64,000 bases of DNA from Latrodectus hesperus (GCA_037975125.1 CM075855.1:87427706-87491705), one strand, 5' to 3'. Shown: positions 34,815 to 46,904, numbered from the stretch's first letter. A program made the numbers and translations. Notes: generated by a model from the letters alone, not told the origin.

Positions 34815-35679
34815 GGGCGAGTCAAATGAAAGTGAGCCAACCCCTCCTCAGCAAGAATGGTTTGGTCCATCATCTGCGGCGCATGCGCGTAGCACAGAGA
34901 CAGCCTTCATTTATGAAAATGGCACGAAAGTGTGAGGTTAAAGTTCTTTAAGGAGCTCTTACACTGGGTTGAAGACGGTAGCGTGACATAATGGACGCTC
35001 CAAAAGAGGAACAGCGTGGTGTGCAACTGTCTGCAATTGTGATCGGAGGCGAATCATGGTGCCACCACTACGAACCTGAAACACGCGGGCAAAGCTTACA
35101 GTGGAAACATTTGAATTCACCACCCCCGAAGAAAGCAAAGGCTGTCATTTCCGCGGGAAAGGTGCTATTGACTTTTATTTTCGATCGTCAGGGGCCATTA
35201 CTAATTGAATTTGCTAAACGTGGAGAGACTATCAATAGTTCATGATATTGTGCAATGCTGGATAGGCTGCATGTCGCAATCAAGAACAAACGACGTGGAA
35301 GATTGACGAATGGTGTGATCTTGCTATATGACAATGCTCTCCCCCACGTCACTTATGTGGTTAACACACAACTGGCAAAGTTCAAGTGGGACACGCTGCA
35401 GCATCCTCCATACAGTCCAGATTTTTCGCCATGCGACTTTCACATTTTCGGGAAACTGAAAAAACATTTGAAGGGTACCAGATTCGTGTCGGACGACGCC
35501 GTGAAGGAGTCGGTTACAGACTTTTTGAATCGACAGCCCAAGGAGTTTTATGAAACGAAGAACACGCGGCTCATTTGTCAATGGGATAAATGTCTCAATG
35601 TTCATGGAGACTACTTTTAAATAAAGTACTCTGTTTGTCATATATTCGCATTGGCTCACTTTCATTTGACCCACCCTTG
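34815..35679 (+). mobile_element. mariner element, internally deleted
   Basis: Terminal inverted repeats: left 34815-34840 ends 'gtcaaatgaaagtgagccaa'; right 35651-35679 begins with its complement 'ttggctcactttcatttgac'. The left end appears a few bases short. TA borders both sides (34813-34814 and 35680-35681). At about 865 bp it is shorter than the usual 1.25-1.3 kb, because the 5' third of the transposase gene is missing. The 5' flank contains a palindromic 'gcgcatgcgcg' near 34879. Confidence 0.9.
34991..35620 (+). pseudogene. mariner transposase (D34D), broken
   Basis: The helix-turn-helix DNA-binding N-terminus is deleted. The rest is one frame broken by a single stop at 35243-35245. 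In order: QLSAIVIGGESWCHHYEPET, where the family has 'GDESW', so the first catalytic Asp is Gly (codon GGC 35048-35050); SPPPKKAKAVISAGKVLLTF then IFDRQGPLL; YC.MLDRLHVAIKNKRRG; LLYDNALPHV with the second Asp at 35330-35332; HPPYSPDFSPCDFHIFGKLK with the third Asp at 35435-35437, exactly 34 residues on; and an intact C-terminus to DYF. Two independent inactivating changes plus the deletion make it a dead copy, though the coding sequence is otherwise well kept, suggesting a fairly recent insertion. Confidence 0.88.
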
Positions 35680-35681
35680 TA

Positions 35682-37508
35682 TAAGACATAGATGAAAGTG
35701 TTATTTTCGGACAAAGATATATATCAGTTGTTTTCAAGGGATATAGGAAAAGATGTTATGAATATCAAAATATTATTTTGAAAACGAAAATCAGTTTGAA
35801 AAATATTTTACCACTATAAAATATTATATGCACACTATACTCAGCTTGATAAATGTTAAGATAATTGTAACCTGCTATCAATAAACACACATTTCTGACA
35901 GCAGTTTATGACTATTGACAAGATACTGACAACTGATATGACTACACATAGGATTTCTGACGAAACAATTACAAGACAAAATATACGTGTACATAAGATT
36001 ATAAGTAATTTAAGATATTCATATATGAAAAAGTAAAAAATCATGACCTTTATAAGCATTAAAATTAATATAAAGTAAATAATGTTACTGTGTTTAAGAA
36101 ATTAATAAAAACGAAAATTTATTCTAACAAATCTCACTTAATTATTCGTATTAATTACATAAACATTAATCTACATAAATAAAATCCTTAACCTATTCAT
36201 TTGTTGATTATGTGTTCAAAGTTGAACTAAAAATAGTTCTATGAGATAGAATGAGACTTATTAGGATTATCTCCAGATAATTTCAGATATAAAGAGTGAA
36301 GTACATAAAAATCAGTACATCGGAATATTATACGAGTGTAATATTGTGTTTTTCATATATATTTGCTTATATTCGTACATTGCGTTTTTGGCAATAAAAT
36401 ACCTGTGTGGATCTATACCAGTCTAATAAAATACCTCAAAGAATCAAAGAAGATGACAATGAACAGTGAATTCAATTTGGGAATTATAGAAGAGTTTTAT
36501 TCAAACATGTTAGAAGTGTAGCTTCAGTTATACGCGCCACAATCTGAAGGTTTCTCATTTTGAAAAGTTTATTATACAAATAATTTCATAATAATTTACA
36601 AATAATTTCAACCATAATTAAGGAAAATTTTTAATTTATTGTAAAATAGTTTGTGCTACAAAGTATAACGTTCAGGAATTTCGTTCCCTTAGAAAAATTT
36701 ATCTACGGTACTTTCCCCTTTAAAAGATTCCTTCCTTCCAACGGAGCCATTCTTTATTTAGTCAAGTGCTGTTTTCCATCTTTTAAAAATGTTGTTTTTA
36801 TAGAATAATAGCGATTTGTATTTTTTTCATATTTTCTGAAAGTGAAAAGTTTATACTAACAGCAGCAAATGGGTTAGCCATTTTCCTGAAATGCAAATCA
36901 TAGAAAGGAGAACGTGGATGCACATGACAAATACCGACTAAAATATTTAATACACACAGAATTACAGGTTCATTTTGTATATTAAAGAAAATTTATGTAT
37001 TTCATACATCATTCAGTTAATTTTTATAGTTTATATCTTCGTGTGATACTTAATTTCGTATTGGAAATACAGCATTTGACATAAAGTATAAATCATAAAA
37101 TCCAATAAACTTGTAATTTTCCAAATTAAATTTTTTCTCTGAAAGCTAGGTTTCTGTTGATCACTAAGAACTATTGCAATGAAAAATACTAGGCTTCCCT
37201 CACTAATTTACATGGAAAATTGATGAAAATTACAGATTATCATTATATAAAACACAAAGGAAATTTTCAAATTAAAATGATTTTTGTGCGTTTTATGTAA
37301 TTAAAGAAATTATTATACACATTTAAGCTTATTTACTTTATGTCTGGAATTATAAATTTTTGCATGATTCTTTGTTTCAAAATTAAAAACAAATTTTATC
37401 ATTCTTTTGTTAAGTTTATCGGACAGCAGTCAATTATTAGATATGAAGGCTATATATAATTAGCCAAGAGAATACAAGTTTAAAGTTGGTTCTGAACAAG
37501 TTTAACGT
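35682..37508. other. AT-rich sequence, no gene seen
   Basis: No recognisable coding frame, RNA gene or shared repeat. The minus frame 35856-36059 is Ile/Val/Phe-rich and unsupported. Confidence 0.55.
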
Positions 37509-37543
37509 TGGACGTTTATAATCTGGTTGGTTATAAACGTCCA
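37509..37543. repeat. 13-bp inverted repeat, 9-base loop
   Basis: TGGACGTTTATAA (37509-37521) pairs perfectly with TTATAAACGTCCA (37531-37543). It is isolated in AT-rich DNA. Confidence 0.9.
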
Positions 37544-37719
37544 TAGCCACGGTGAGATTTGCATCAAAGAAAATTTCAAACAAAAGAAGAATACCGATTT
37601 ATAATTGCCAAATAGGCTTCTGATTTTGTTGAAATTTTTAGAGTTTAAGTTGATTTCCTATTAATTTAAGCACTTAAACTACTTGATTTGCTGTAAATTA
37701 CTTATTATCAATTCGTTTC

Positions 37720-37720
<1 letters not shown>

Positions 37721-37805
<85 letters not shown>
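37721..37805. repeat. (TA)n microsatellite
   Basis: About 85 bases of TA dinucleotides. Confidence 0.97.
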
Positions 37806-37807
<2 letters not shown>

Positions 37808-38598
37808 CATAAAAAATTTCATATTTTGTATCAAAATTATTGAATTGAAATAAAATTCAGAATTAAATTATTGAAAGCTTATAAGCTTTTTGAAGCTTTA
37901 TTGCTTATAAAGTTTTATTATAAGCGTTATGGAAAGTGATTTGAACAGAACTTTATTTTATATAGCTGTTAAAGGTAGGAAAAATTAATTTGCGAATAAT
38001 TAACGCAGTCCAAACGTAATTTTTAAAATCACTGATATATGTAAGGGTAACTTCAAGTGTCGTCCTTACATAGGCAAAAATCGTGGTTTCCTATTCATAT
38101 TAGTGCCATCTATCGGTAAATTTTCTACGTAGATTCCGCGAGACTACTGATTATTTTAAATTCTTTATTTCTGTGATGAAAACAGCGCACACATAAATAA
38201 AATTTACGCCAATAATTCTCTTTAAAAGTCGTTAATTTCACAATCAGTATACTTTAATATTCTAATTAAAAATTATAATTTTTAAATACTGATATATTTT
38301 TTGATTTTTTTTATAATTGTCACTATTTGCCAAATTCATTATATACTTTGTAATAATATATTATTTCATGGCAGTTTCCTTTGTTTTTTATTTTGTTTTA
38401 CCGCATGCCAATATTTTTTTTTGCATTTTTATAAATCAAATATTTTATTGCTTTTCGGAATATATTTTTTATTATTGTGAAAAATGTCATTAATTCTGAA
38501 AATATTGTACATAAACATTTCATTATTATCGCGAAATACTTAAAACATTTATCTTAGCTCATAGAAACATTATTTTGCTATGTTACACATTATATAGA

Positions 38599-38601
<3 letters not shown>
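37806..38601. other. AT-rich sequence, no gene seen
   Basis: Nothing recognisable. A patch at 38040-38150 is less AT-rich ('agtgccatctatcggtaaat' resembles a phrase in SINE B) but too short to assign. Confidence 0.5.

Positions 38602-38662
<61 letters not shown>
38602..38662. repeat. (TA)n microsatellite
   Basis: About 60 bases of TA dinucleotides. Confidence 0.97.
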
Positions 38663-38666
<4 letters not shown>

Positions 38667-40217
38667 GTCAATGATATAATTGGTGTTCAGAGAAAACGCT
38701 TGGATTTTAGATTTGATTAATTCGTTGGAACATTTGCTTTAGAATTACACATTTCAATTTCGACGGTCATTTTTAAAAATTAATTTATTGATAACTGTAT
38801 TTTCTTTCATTAAAATTGTATAATTACTTTCTTACAATTTTTGATAGATAAAGAGATCATGTGTATGAAATTATAAAAATTCACACAATAACATGTATAA
38901 ATACTTTCTTGAAGGAAACATGTCATAGCACAATTTGCATAATATTTTCTCAGTAAAATTAAATTATTAAATTATCTTGAAATTTTGATTGCTTTTTACA
39001 AGTGATTTTAACTATATGGAATTTAAAAGGGTATGCAAAATAACAAATAACTGTATATGAGACCTTAAATTTCCGATTAAGGACTTGATCGCTTAAGTTT
39101 TGGAAGCGAGAATTAATAGAGAAATAGTTATACCAAACTGTAAAGTAATAAAAATTTAATTTTCGGAAGGAAACTTCATTAAACAGAGCAACAACTTTCT
39201 TAGAAATGCAGCAATTGAGTAAAATGATAAATTGAAAAAAATTCTTCAAATAATTTTTGCAGTTAAAATAATCTTTGTAAAATGGCAAGTTGATAAAAGT
39301 TATACAGAAATAAAATGAAAGTAAACTAGGATTAATAGTAGCATAGCTTGCCCCATTTTTCACGCAAGGGATTTAGATTATTTGAAATTGTTTGAATGGC
39401 AGGATTATAATAACTCAACCAATTTTTATGTATGAAATATATGAAATCGGTACGAAAACAGATCAATGTAACTTCAGCACATGATGTCAACATTGGAATG
39501 ACGGAATGAAATGATCAAATGGAGTTTGTTGAAGGTTTCCATATTAAAATTTTCCTACCATTGGTCATGGATAAGTTTTTAAAATCTTTAACTATTTTTT
39601 CGGACATCAGTTAGATGAACGAAAGTTTAAGTAAGAGGTAGGCTGTTTAAATTCCTGAATTAAATTTAACCAGCGAATAAACTGACCGAAACATGGGAAT
39701 ATTATTAATATACAATGTATTTTTACCAATGAGAAGAGAGAACTTATTGTGACACATAATATATTTGATTTGTACATTTGACAAAGTAAGATATACTATT
39801 TGTCGAGCACAACTGTTGCTTCCGTGAGAAGACAAAAAAATTTGAATTCTATAATTTACCATTGAATTTTTGAGGGACCTAAGGACACTTGTTACCACTA
39901 TTTCTAGCAAGGGGTGCATAGCAGTTGTAATAAATCTGGCGAGAATTGTTCTAATTCCATACTCTCACAATACATTCCTGAAGTAGTCTCCATGCTTACA
40001 CAGTTCCTTAGCTGATGTAACCAACACTTTATCCATTTGAGTTAATTTATGTTCTTGAAGACTTTATAATATATTGATTTCTTGTCTCTTCAATTACCAG
40101 AACACTGCATGTATGTCCTTACGTTCAGCAGAAGTGTGTCAGGTTTTGTCTTCAGGAAAAGCTAATAGTCACAGTGCAGAGATATTATCTGATTGGTGGG
40201 GCTTGGTAAGATTCAAT
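38663..40217. other. AT-rich sequence, no gene seen
   Basis: The minus frame 38959-39363 (134 residues) is rich in Phe, Asn, Ile and Tyr with no motif, as expected from AT-rich DNA. The minus frame 39647-39919 is likewise unsupported. Confidence 0.5.
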
Positions 40218-40400
40218 TTATTTGTTTCTGCATGGTCATTTTTTGCACCCGAGTGCTAATTAGGCCGCGACTTACAATTGAGTTAAAATAGGTTCCAGAT
40301 CACTACAACCATCCAAGCTCATAAACTGTTGAACAAATTTCCATGCATCTGCCAGCTCGGAAATAACGCATGAAAAGGAATTCTGAACCTTTCAAAAATA
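40218..40400 (-). mobile_element. SINE family A, reverse copy
   Basis: Plus-strand text 'tggtcattttttgcacccga', 'gtgctaattaggccgcgact', 'tac' is the complement of the family A body at 6620-6665. It continues through 'ggttccagatcactacaacc', 'atccaagctcataaactgtt' (the complement of the B-box side) to a decayed head. Confidence 0.7.
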
Positions 40401-40428
40401 GCCATTTTAACGAAAAAATAAAAAATAG

Positions 40429-40920
40429 TGTCTGTTTACAAATATTTCATATGTTAATTTAGAATTCTATTAAAGACTGAAATTTTCAAAAATTTTAATG
40501 TTCTGAGCTGATTTAAACTAACCATAAAGTGTGGATGCTTTTTTCATACCTTTTTCATCTTGCTTTTTCTTCTGAACCTTTGTCAAAACGTTAATGACTT
40601 GAATTAATAGAAAGTGGCTTCTCAAACTGATGCTGTGGTCTTTCTATGAAAAATTGCTTTATGAACAAAATGAACTTCGATATTTAAGATTCTCAGGCAT
40701 TCTATGGGGTGCATCTTGTTTGCTGCCACTCGAAGAATGCGATTGAAAAGTAGGCAGCAAATTCGTGGACAAGTCGGATGTGCGACGTCTTATTGAAATG
40801 TGACACAGTTGAAACATTATCTGACACCATGGACATTTTAAACCAATGATAATCGTAATAAAATGGCGTAGTCAAGAGCTCAACTGGGAGGAAAGAAGCA
40901 AGCACTTTCTGGTTAATAAA
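40429..40920 (+). mobile_element. Repeat family D, long copy
   Basis: Second long copy, collinear with 14262-14735: 'gtggcttctcaaactgatgc', 'aaatgaacttcga', 'ttgtttgctgccactcg', 'aagaatgcgattg', 'aggcagcaaattcgtggaca', 'agtcggatg', 'gaaacattatctgac', 'attttaaaccaatgataatc', 'gtaataaaatggcg', 'gaaagaagcaagca'. The TGACGTCA of the other copies is mutated here (TGACACCA). Confidence 0.8.
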
Positions 40921-41004
40921 CCATAAAGCAAGACAGCGGAGGAATGAAAATGGATCCCTGGGGTGTATATATTTCGGGATACTGATATCCATATTTACTT
41001 GAAG

Positions 41005-41062
41005 AATTAGTCAACGGCATAGCGAGCTTGGCTTGTCCAATAGTCATAAACAACAACAACTT
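41005..41062 (+). mobile_element. SINE family B, 3' tail fragment
   Basis: 'ggcatagcgagcttggcttg', 'tccaatagtcat' and 'aacaacaacaac' match the last 60 bases of 28494-28890. The rest of the SINE is absent. Confidence 0.65.
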
Positions 41063-41867
41063 GAAGAATGCGTTTGAATATATTGAAGGATTTCTTAGAT
41101 GAATTTTAGATCACAAAAATTCTACAGTTTAAAATTTTAACAATGCGTTTGCTGTTGTCATTTGAATAGACAGTAGAGATTACCATTACATATTAAATTT
41201 ACTCTTTCAAATAGTTCACATTTACTTCTAATTCTTATTTAAAAAATATTGAACTAATTTTGAAAATAAAAATACGATGTAAGTGTCAACTGTGCATAAT
41301 AACGCGTGTATCGTAAATTTTTTATTTGGAATTAAGATGAGTTTTTAAATAATTTTATAAATATTTTGTACATTTTTGTCAACAGAACTGAAAATACTTT
41401 TATAAGAAAAATTGAAAGATAACGATATTATTTTTTGACTGAAAAATATATTTCTTTGTTAAAAAAATTACGTCTGTAGAATTTACAGAAAAGTTAATTT
41501 TAAATATTTTTATTCTTTAACAAGTGTTTTATTATCTTGAGAACATAGAATGCAATTTTTTTGTATCAACTGTTGTAGCGTAGATAAAAAGAAATAAAAA
41601 TTAAACAAAATAACATCCAATTATTTATTTAATTGTCGTAAAGTTTCTCCAAAAAAAAAAACTTCAATTATTATGATTTAAAAAAAATTAACGGAAGTTT
41701 TTAATTTTCAGTCTTGATTGTTAAATAAATAAGTATTCTGTATAGCTTAAAAACTAAAAAATCTATTGTGTGCTCTGTATAGTAGTTAATATATTTAGTG
41801 TAAAAAACTGCATAAAAACTTTAAAAAAATAATGTGGATACAATAAAAAAATGCACATATTTTGAAT
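41063..41867. other. AT-rich sequence, no gene seen
   Basis: No coding frame, RNA or shared repeat recognised. Confidence 0.55.
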
Positions 41868-42160
41868 AGGGGCCGCTGATTGGTTATCACTTCGTTCTCA
41901 TTATCGAAAGGTAGTTAGTTCAAATCCCGGCTTAACCGAATATCCGTCGTGTTCACTAAAGACGACTGGGCCACTTTAAAACTGGGAGTAGTCGCAATGT
42001 CCTCCAAGTGAATGATACCTCTGGGTGTTGTAGGCCAAGTATTGGGGGTCTTCTACTTGGTCCCTGCTTCAAAATCACTAAAACTCCAACCGGATGTTTC
42101 TATCTAACTGGTAGAGCCTAACTAGGGCTAAGTACATGGAAGCATGCCAGAGAATAACAA
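41868..42160 (+). mobile_element. SINE family C, full copy
   Basis: tRNA-like head 'ggggccgctgattggttatc', 'acttcgttctcattatcgaa', B box 'agttcaaatcccg'. Body: 'tgtcctccaagtgaatgata', 'cctctgggtgttgtaggcca', 'agtattgggggtcttctact', 'aaactccaaccggatgtttc', 'ctaactggtagagcctaact', with an 'aacaacat' end. Reference copy for 3008-3215, 8978-9045 and 24145-24250. Confidence 0.78.
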
Positions 42161-42424
42161 CATATTTCGATTCACTTCAATTCATACAAAAAAAGGTGAA
42201 TTGTAAGAAATATCTCACCAACATGACATCAAGATTGTTATTGAATTTTGATATACTTCAAGTTTCCGGTGTAGCATTAACGTCTTGTCATAAGAACACA
42301 CTCAATTTAAAAGTAAAAATATATTACATAAATTAAACAAATGTGTATTAGAATTAATATTTATCCTCCAGGTATTGTATGCAATTCACTAAATGTGTAC
42401 CCTTACATTTGTGATGATTTGGAG

Positions 42425-42713
42425 CAGTGATTCTTAATCACTATATGCCAGGGCATTTTTGGTACCGCCTAATTTTAAAAAGAGTAAAAATTCTTATGCT
42501 TTTTTTTACTATGAATAAAGTAATAAATTTGTTATTGTTATTGTTGTATATGTTATATTTTATTTTAAATTCAAAATTATTATCTCATAAACTATTTCTC
42601 ACAGCGCGTATTATAGATAAGTAAACAGCTTTTTAACTTTTCTTTTTCTGTATGTGCCGCCAAAATTTGAAATCATTAGAAGTGTGTCGCGACAAAAATG
42701 GTGAGTATTACTG
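42425..42713. mobile_element. Possible hAT-type MITE
   Basis: Left end CAGTGATTCTTAATCACT resembles the 'CAGTGGTTCTTAACC' start of many hAT elements, then 'ggtaccgcc'. The right end, read as its complement, begins CAGTAATACTCACCATTTTT followed by 'ggcggcacat'. The ends match only partly, and the flanking 8-bp segments (ATTTGGAG and GTATAGAA) agree poorly, so the call is weak. No transposase is present. Frames inside are AT-rich noise. Confidence 0.35.
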
Positions 42714-44687
42714 GTATAGAAGATAAAGTAAACATAATGATTGCTTGGTAAATTTGCAATTTAACAATAATATTTTTTTAATTTTTGTTAAACTTAATTT
42801 AATTATTACATATTTTCATTGCTACGTGGAATTAACTCATTACCTTATATTTACACAAATCTTTAATAGATCAGAATAAAATTACATATATACGTATAAA
42901 AATTCAGAAATAATATAATTTTCATATTTTCATAAATTTCTTTTAAAACAATTTTATAAATAACTATTCCCAAGCAAATTCGCTATTTTTTGTATAAGAA
43001 TGCTTAGAAAACGATATTTTTATTCATCATCCGTTGATGGACTGCTAAACTTTATAGGAGGCGACGGAAGTGGGGCATTTCAAAAGTAGGATAAGCTCAA
43101 AGATTATCAGAATACATTCTTCAGACGATTTCTTCATATGGAGATAATTATTATAAATAGGGTGATTTTTTAAGGACTATAAAAATAACTCGAACAAACA
43201 TTCGCCCAAACTTTTCTCATTTATCATGCAGGATAAGTAAATTTATGACAAAATATTTACTCTTAAAGGAATATTTTTTATAGATTATCTTTTTCATTCC
43301 TAAGAGTTCGCCAGAATTAAATCTAAATCTTTATCTTTTAAGAGCTTATTTTTTACAGCCAAATGATTCAGACAGTATTTAATTTTTTGACATATGGTGT
43401 TTACGTCATAAATGTTGATTTTTAGTATGGTAAAAGTGAAATTTAATATGCCTTCCTCATTTCACAAAAAATTTAATATTTAACCTCCAAGTTAACTAAT
43501 AACAATTTTGTTTTCTAATTTTATATGTAAGTTTTATATTTACTGGACAAAAAACAAATTTACTTTAAGGCCAGTCAATTATTTTCATAGATTTAAAATA
43601 TTTTTATGTATTTCCTTCTTCGGAAATTTTTAATTTACATACACTTAAAAATTATATTGTCAGAAAAATATTATTGAAATTAAACTCTGATGATTCTTTG
43701 ATTCACTTTTCTAAAAATCTCAAAGTTTCTTTGAAAAAGTACTCAAAGGTATTGACAACGGACAATGCCATAAGAATAATTCAAATGATTGCTAAGGCAC
43801 CGCCCGTTCCAATCAAAATTGAAATCTGTAGGGCAATTAAAAATGGAAGCTGAAGATGACATTTACACTTTTAGATCCTTTGTAAGACAGGTGACATCCA
43901 TACCTACATAGCGGTGCTGGTGAAATGTTCAGAAAGTTGACGATTTTGAGTTTTGAGAGAGAAGTGATTCAGCTGGAAGTAGAGAGGAATCAGTAAGTGT
44001 ATGAATGCACATAGTTTACGCAACTAATATATCCCCCAAGTTATTGATGTGGCGATACATGAAATCATTATCAACATAACGATCTTGGTAGAAAAAAACT
44101 GTATATATATGAAAGAAAGGTTATATATATTTAAAAATAAAAAAAATTAAATGTGATGGTAAAACCCTAAAAGATTCGTATCGTTCTGAAAAAAATTATG
44201 ATGATAGCTACAAAAAACACGTGCTTATATCACGTGGAAAATATTTACGCCAAACTTTCTTTCTCACATTTCTCCTAGAAATGTTATCAATTGGTGGCAA
44301 GCTGGAAAGTCAAAAATCGGAACGCTGTTTACGCTTCCTACCTCTCATTGATGAGCAAAATATTAAAATCATTCTGAATATGCTGAAACTATTGGTCAAG
44401 ATTTTATAATGACGTTCATTTCATCTAAAATAAGCATCGAGTGCTATCAAGTGGTCAGTAAAATAAATTTCACCTTAAAGATTTCTCCATTAAAGTCATT
44501 TTTAAAAAAATACATCGATAACTTGAAAATGTGTAAGACATTTAAAGCAAAATTTATTAATCAGATTATTTATAATAATAACAGCAGCTATCTTATATAT
44601 TTTATTGGTACTTATTATTAATAATAAAAATAGCAGTTATTAGTAAAATAATAATAGAAACTATCATAATATAATAATAGCAACTAT
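42714..44687. other. AT-rich sequence, no gene seen
   Basis: A less AT-rich patch at 43740-44000 was examined and not identified. Two consecutive plus frames (44221-44409 and 44409-44621) have no motif or good start context. Confidence 0.45.
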
Positions 44688-44723
44688 CTTTTCCAATGTG
44701 ACCTATAGCCCACATTGGAAAAG
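44688..44723. repeat. 13-bp inverted repeat, 10-base loop
   Basis: CTTTTCCAATGTG (44688-44700) and CACATTGGAAAAG (44711-44723) are perfect complements. It is isolated. Confidence 0.9.
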
Positions 44724-45674
44724 GTAAGTGCTACTAGGCAAAATTATATACATAATGGGAGATCATAATATTTTAATAAAGACGGTATGTGATAAATTAA
44801 TAAACTAGAATCTCTTTTTTTTAAGGTTACACTAAACTATAAAATATTGCACCTAAAATTGATTCTAGGAAAATAATTTCGAACTATTTATCTCAACTTA
44901 AAAAATTCTATAATATTGCTTTATAACTATCATCTGAAAAAATAACAAAACATATTTAATACTTAAAAATGTATTTGAAATGAAACAATACAGAATAGAA
45001 TTCACAATATGACTAGATAAGTACACACAATGCAACTTAAAAATATCAAACATATTTTATAAAAAAAAATTGATGTTAACAGCAATGGACATTTGCTTAT
45101 TTTTGTAGATAATTATGATAATATAGTCTAATTCCACTTTTAATTATTGAAATCCCTTTATTTTGACATGATGAATTTGATTTTAATTTTATTCAAAAAA
45201 GTTTCTAATAGAAAGAATATTTTTGTAATATACTTGTTCGGATACGCATGCTGTTAAAATATTCAAATTAATTCTGAAGGATATTAAATTAAATTTAGAT
45301 GCATAATCTATAATTACATATTTGGCGTTTACTAAAGTTATGAATAATACATTTCAAAATTGTTTCCTCATTTATTCACAAAAGTTACAGCATTCGCCCT
45401 GCATACGACAGAAGCTATTTGCTCTCCATTATTGCTTATCATGAGATTATTAAAATGAAGTATTTCTGAATTAACGGGAATAAATGTTCTCTGTTAAGAG
45501 AACTTATTATTTACTTCGATTATATATTCATAGTGAAGTTTAATGGAAAGCTCATGACAATTATACATTCAAGATTTCAGTTACAGAAATTATCATACAT
45601 TAAAAAATATCGACAAGCACACATAACTTAACTCGGGAGTAATATGTCCTTTTTCGTATTAATAGCAACTTAAA
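44724..45674. other. AT-rich sequence, no gene seen
   Basis: No coding frame, RNA or shared repeat recognised. Confidence 0.55.
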
Positions 45675-45819
45675 TACAGTAGAACTCCAGTTATCCAAGC
45701 CCCGTCTACCTGAGTTGCTTTCAGAATTTCTATAAAAAAATTAGAGAGAAGACGAGAGGAAAAAGAGAAAATGGAGGAAGCTTAAGATAAGAAAAGGTAA
45801 GATGAGAGATGTATTATTC

Positions 45820-46118
45820 GATTATTTCAGAAATATTTTTTTGAAAATTTTTGGACGTTAGTGCTGAAGATATAGGAAAATAGATTATGTGTCAGACCCT
45901 GGATTTCCAATTGTAATATGATAGTAAACTAATTTAAAATGTCGAGGAAGGTGACTTTAATGTACAAGCTGAAACAGACACGGGGACCATCAGCAAGTGA
46001 AGCATTTGCTGGCTTTGAAGTGGATGGAACGTCAGCTCAAGAAAAACTCAAGATAAAGCCCAAGAAAAGAAAATGTAAGAGAAAGGAGAAGTTGAGAAAG
46101 ACCTCCCAGAAAACACAA
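45820..46118 (+). pseudogene. Tigger transposase C-terminus, copy 1 (degraded)
   Basis: DNA parallels copy 2: 'gttagtgctgaagatatag', 'cagaccctggatttccaatt', 'aagtgaagcatttgctggct', 'ttgaagtggatggaacgtca', 'gctcaag', 'cccagaaaacacaaa'. Translated pieces are SASEAFAGFEVDGTSAQ, equivalent to the family's EAFxxFExAxxWxExQ helix. About 60 bases present in copy 2 (around the 'cagatgaccttaatgtccac' part and before 'gtgaccacttg') are missing or scrambled, and it has stops. No catalytic residues are included. Confidence 0.65.
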
Positions 46119-46120
46119 AC

Positions 46121-46322
46121 TGCTGGCAAAAATCCGGGCCGCTGCTGGCCAAGCCAGTTTTTTGTTGGCCACGGCAAGCCACTCATGGTTGTTTGATGGC
46201 CCAGCTCCGGCCATTACGGCCACGGATGAGTGCTGGCCAAAATAAACCGGGCCGGTGCTGGATGATAAGTAGTGGGCCAACAGATTCTGGCCATTGTTGG
46301 CCCTGAAGCTGTTGGCCAGCAA
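46121..46322. mobile_element. GGCC-rich island, possible novel MITE
   Basis: About 200 bp with twelve GGCC tetranucleotides, in strong contrast to the AT-rich surroundings. The left end reads TGCTGGCAAAAATCCGGGCC; the right end, as complement, reads TGCTGGCCAACAGCTTCAGG then GCC. The ends look like imperfect terminal inverted repeats. Internal units 'tgctggccaa' and 'gttggcca' recur on both strands. No frame is convincing. I do not recognise the family. It interrupts the Tigger element immediately after copy 1. Confidence 0.5.
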
Positions 46323-46867
46323 AATTAAGACAATTAGTTGTAGTGCTATTTTTTATTTTATCGGCAAAGACTATTTTTTCCAAATAAGAGTTTTTTGTGA
46401 AGTTAATTAATTTTCAGATAACTTCTTACTTTTTAAACCCTTTAAAAACAATTTTTCAGAAATTTAATTTTAACATTTATTGTTTATACTACGTGACAGT
46501 ATGACGTCAGATAGTGCGAAAAGTGCTTGAGTCAGCGGCGGCCATCAATGTGAAATATTCGATGTTGTGTCTGTGAACCAAGAGAATTATAAGATAAGTA
46601 TGCATTTATTATTGTTGTTTTTATCAGGATAGAATTGTTATGAATGATGCAAGAATGATATATTTAATTTATGTTGAAATATTATTTAATTACTTGTTAA
46701 GAAAACTTGATTGAAAAACTTTAACTTGAACATTAACATGACAACAAGAGGAAGATATTGGAAAATTTTTTTCATTGTATGTTTTAGAATAATTTCATTA
46801 CCGTGTTAGGAATAGAAAAATGTATCATGCAGAAAGATTTTTTTCATTCCATATGCTGGACAGCTTG
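46323..46867. other. Spacer inside the rearranged Tigger element
   Basis: Mostly AT-rich. The stretch 46490-46600 has a TGACGTCA site (46502-46509), 'cagcggcggccatcaatgtg' and an 'agataagtatg' that is only donor-like. It could be a relic of a promoter or 5' exon, but no transcript frame is supported. Confidence 0.3.
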
Positions 46868-46897
46868 TTCTTGGAGTGACAGCTGTCACTCCAAGAA
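46868..46897. repeat. Perfect 30-bp palindrome
   Basis: The arm TTCTTGGAGTGACAG (46868-46882) is followed directly by its exact reverse complement (46883-46897). It lies just upstream of the second Tigger coding copy. Confidence 0.95.
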
Positions 46898-46904
46898 TTA
46901 AAAA

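Noticed and set aside
35324..35737. 137-residue minus-strand frame
   Set aside because: It is antisense to the well-supported mariner transposase.
38959..39363. 134-residue minus-strand frame
   Set aside because: Composition (Phe, Asn, Ile, Tyr, Lys) is that of random AT-rich DNA. No motif, no exon context.
46032..46383. Minus-strand frames through the GGCC island, rich in Ala, Gly and Pro
   Set aside because: Explained by the GC-rich repeat units. No domain pattern.
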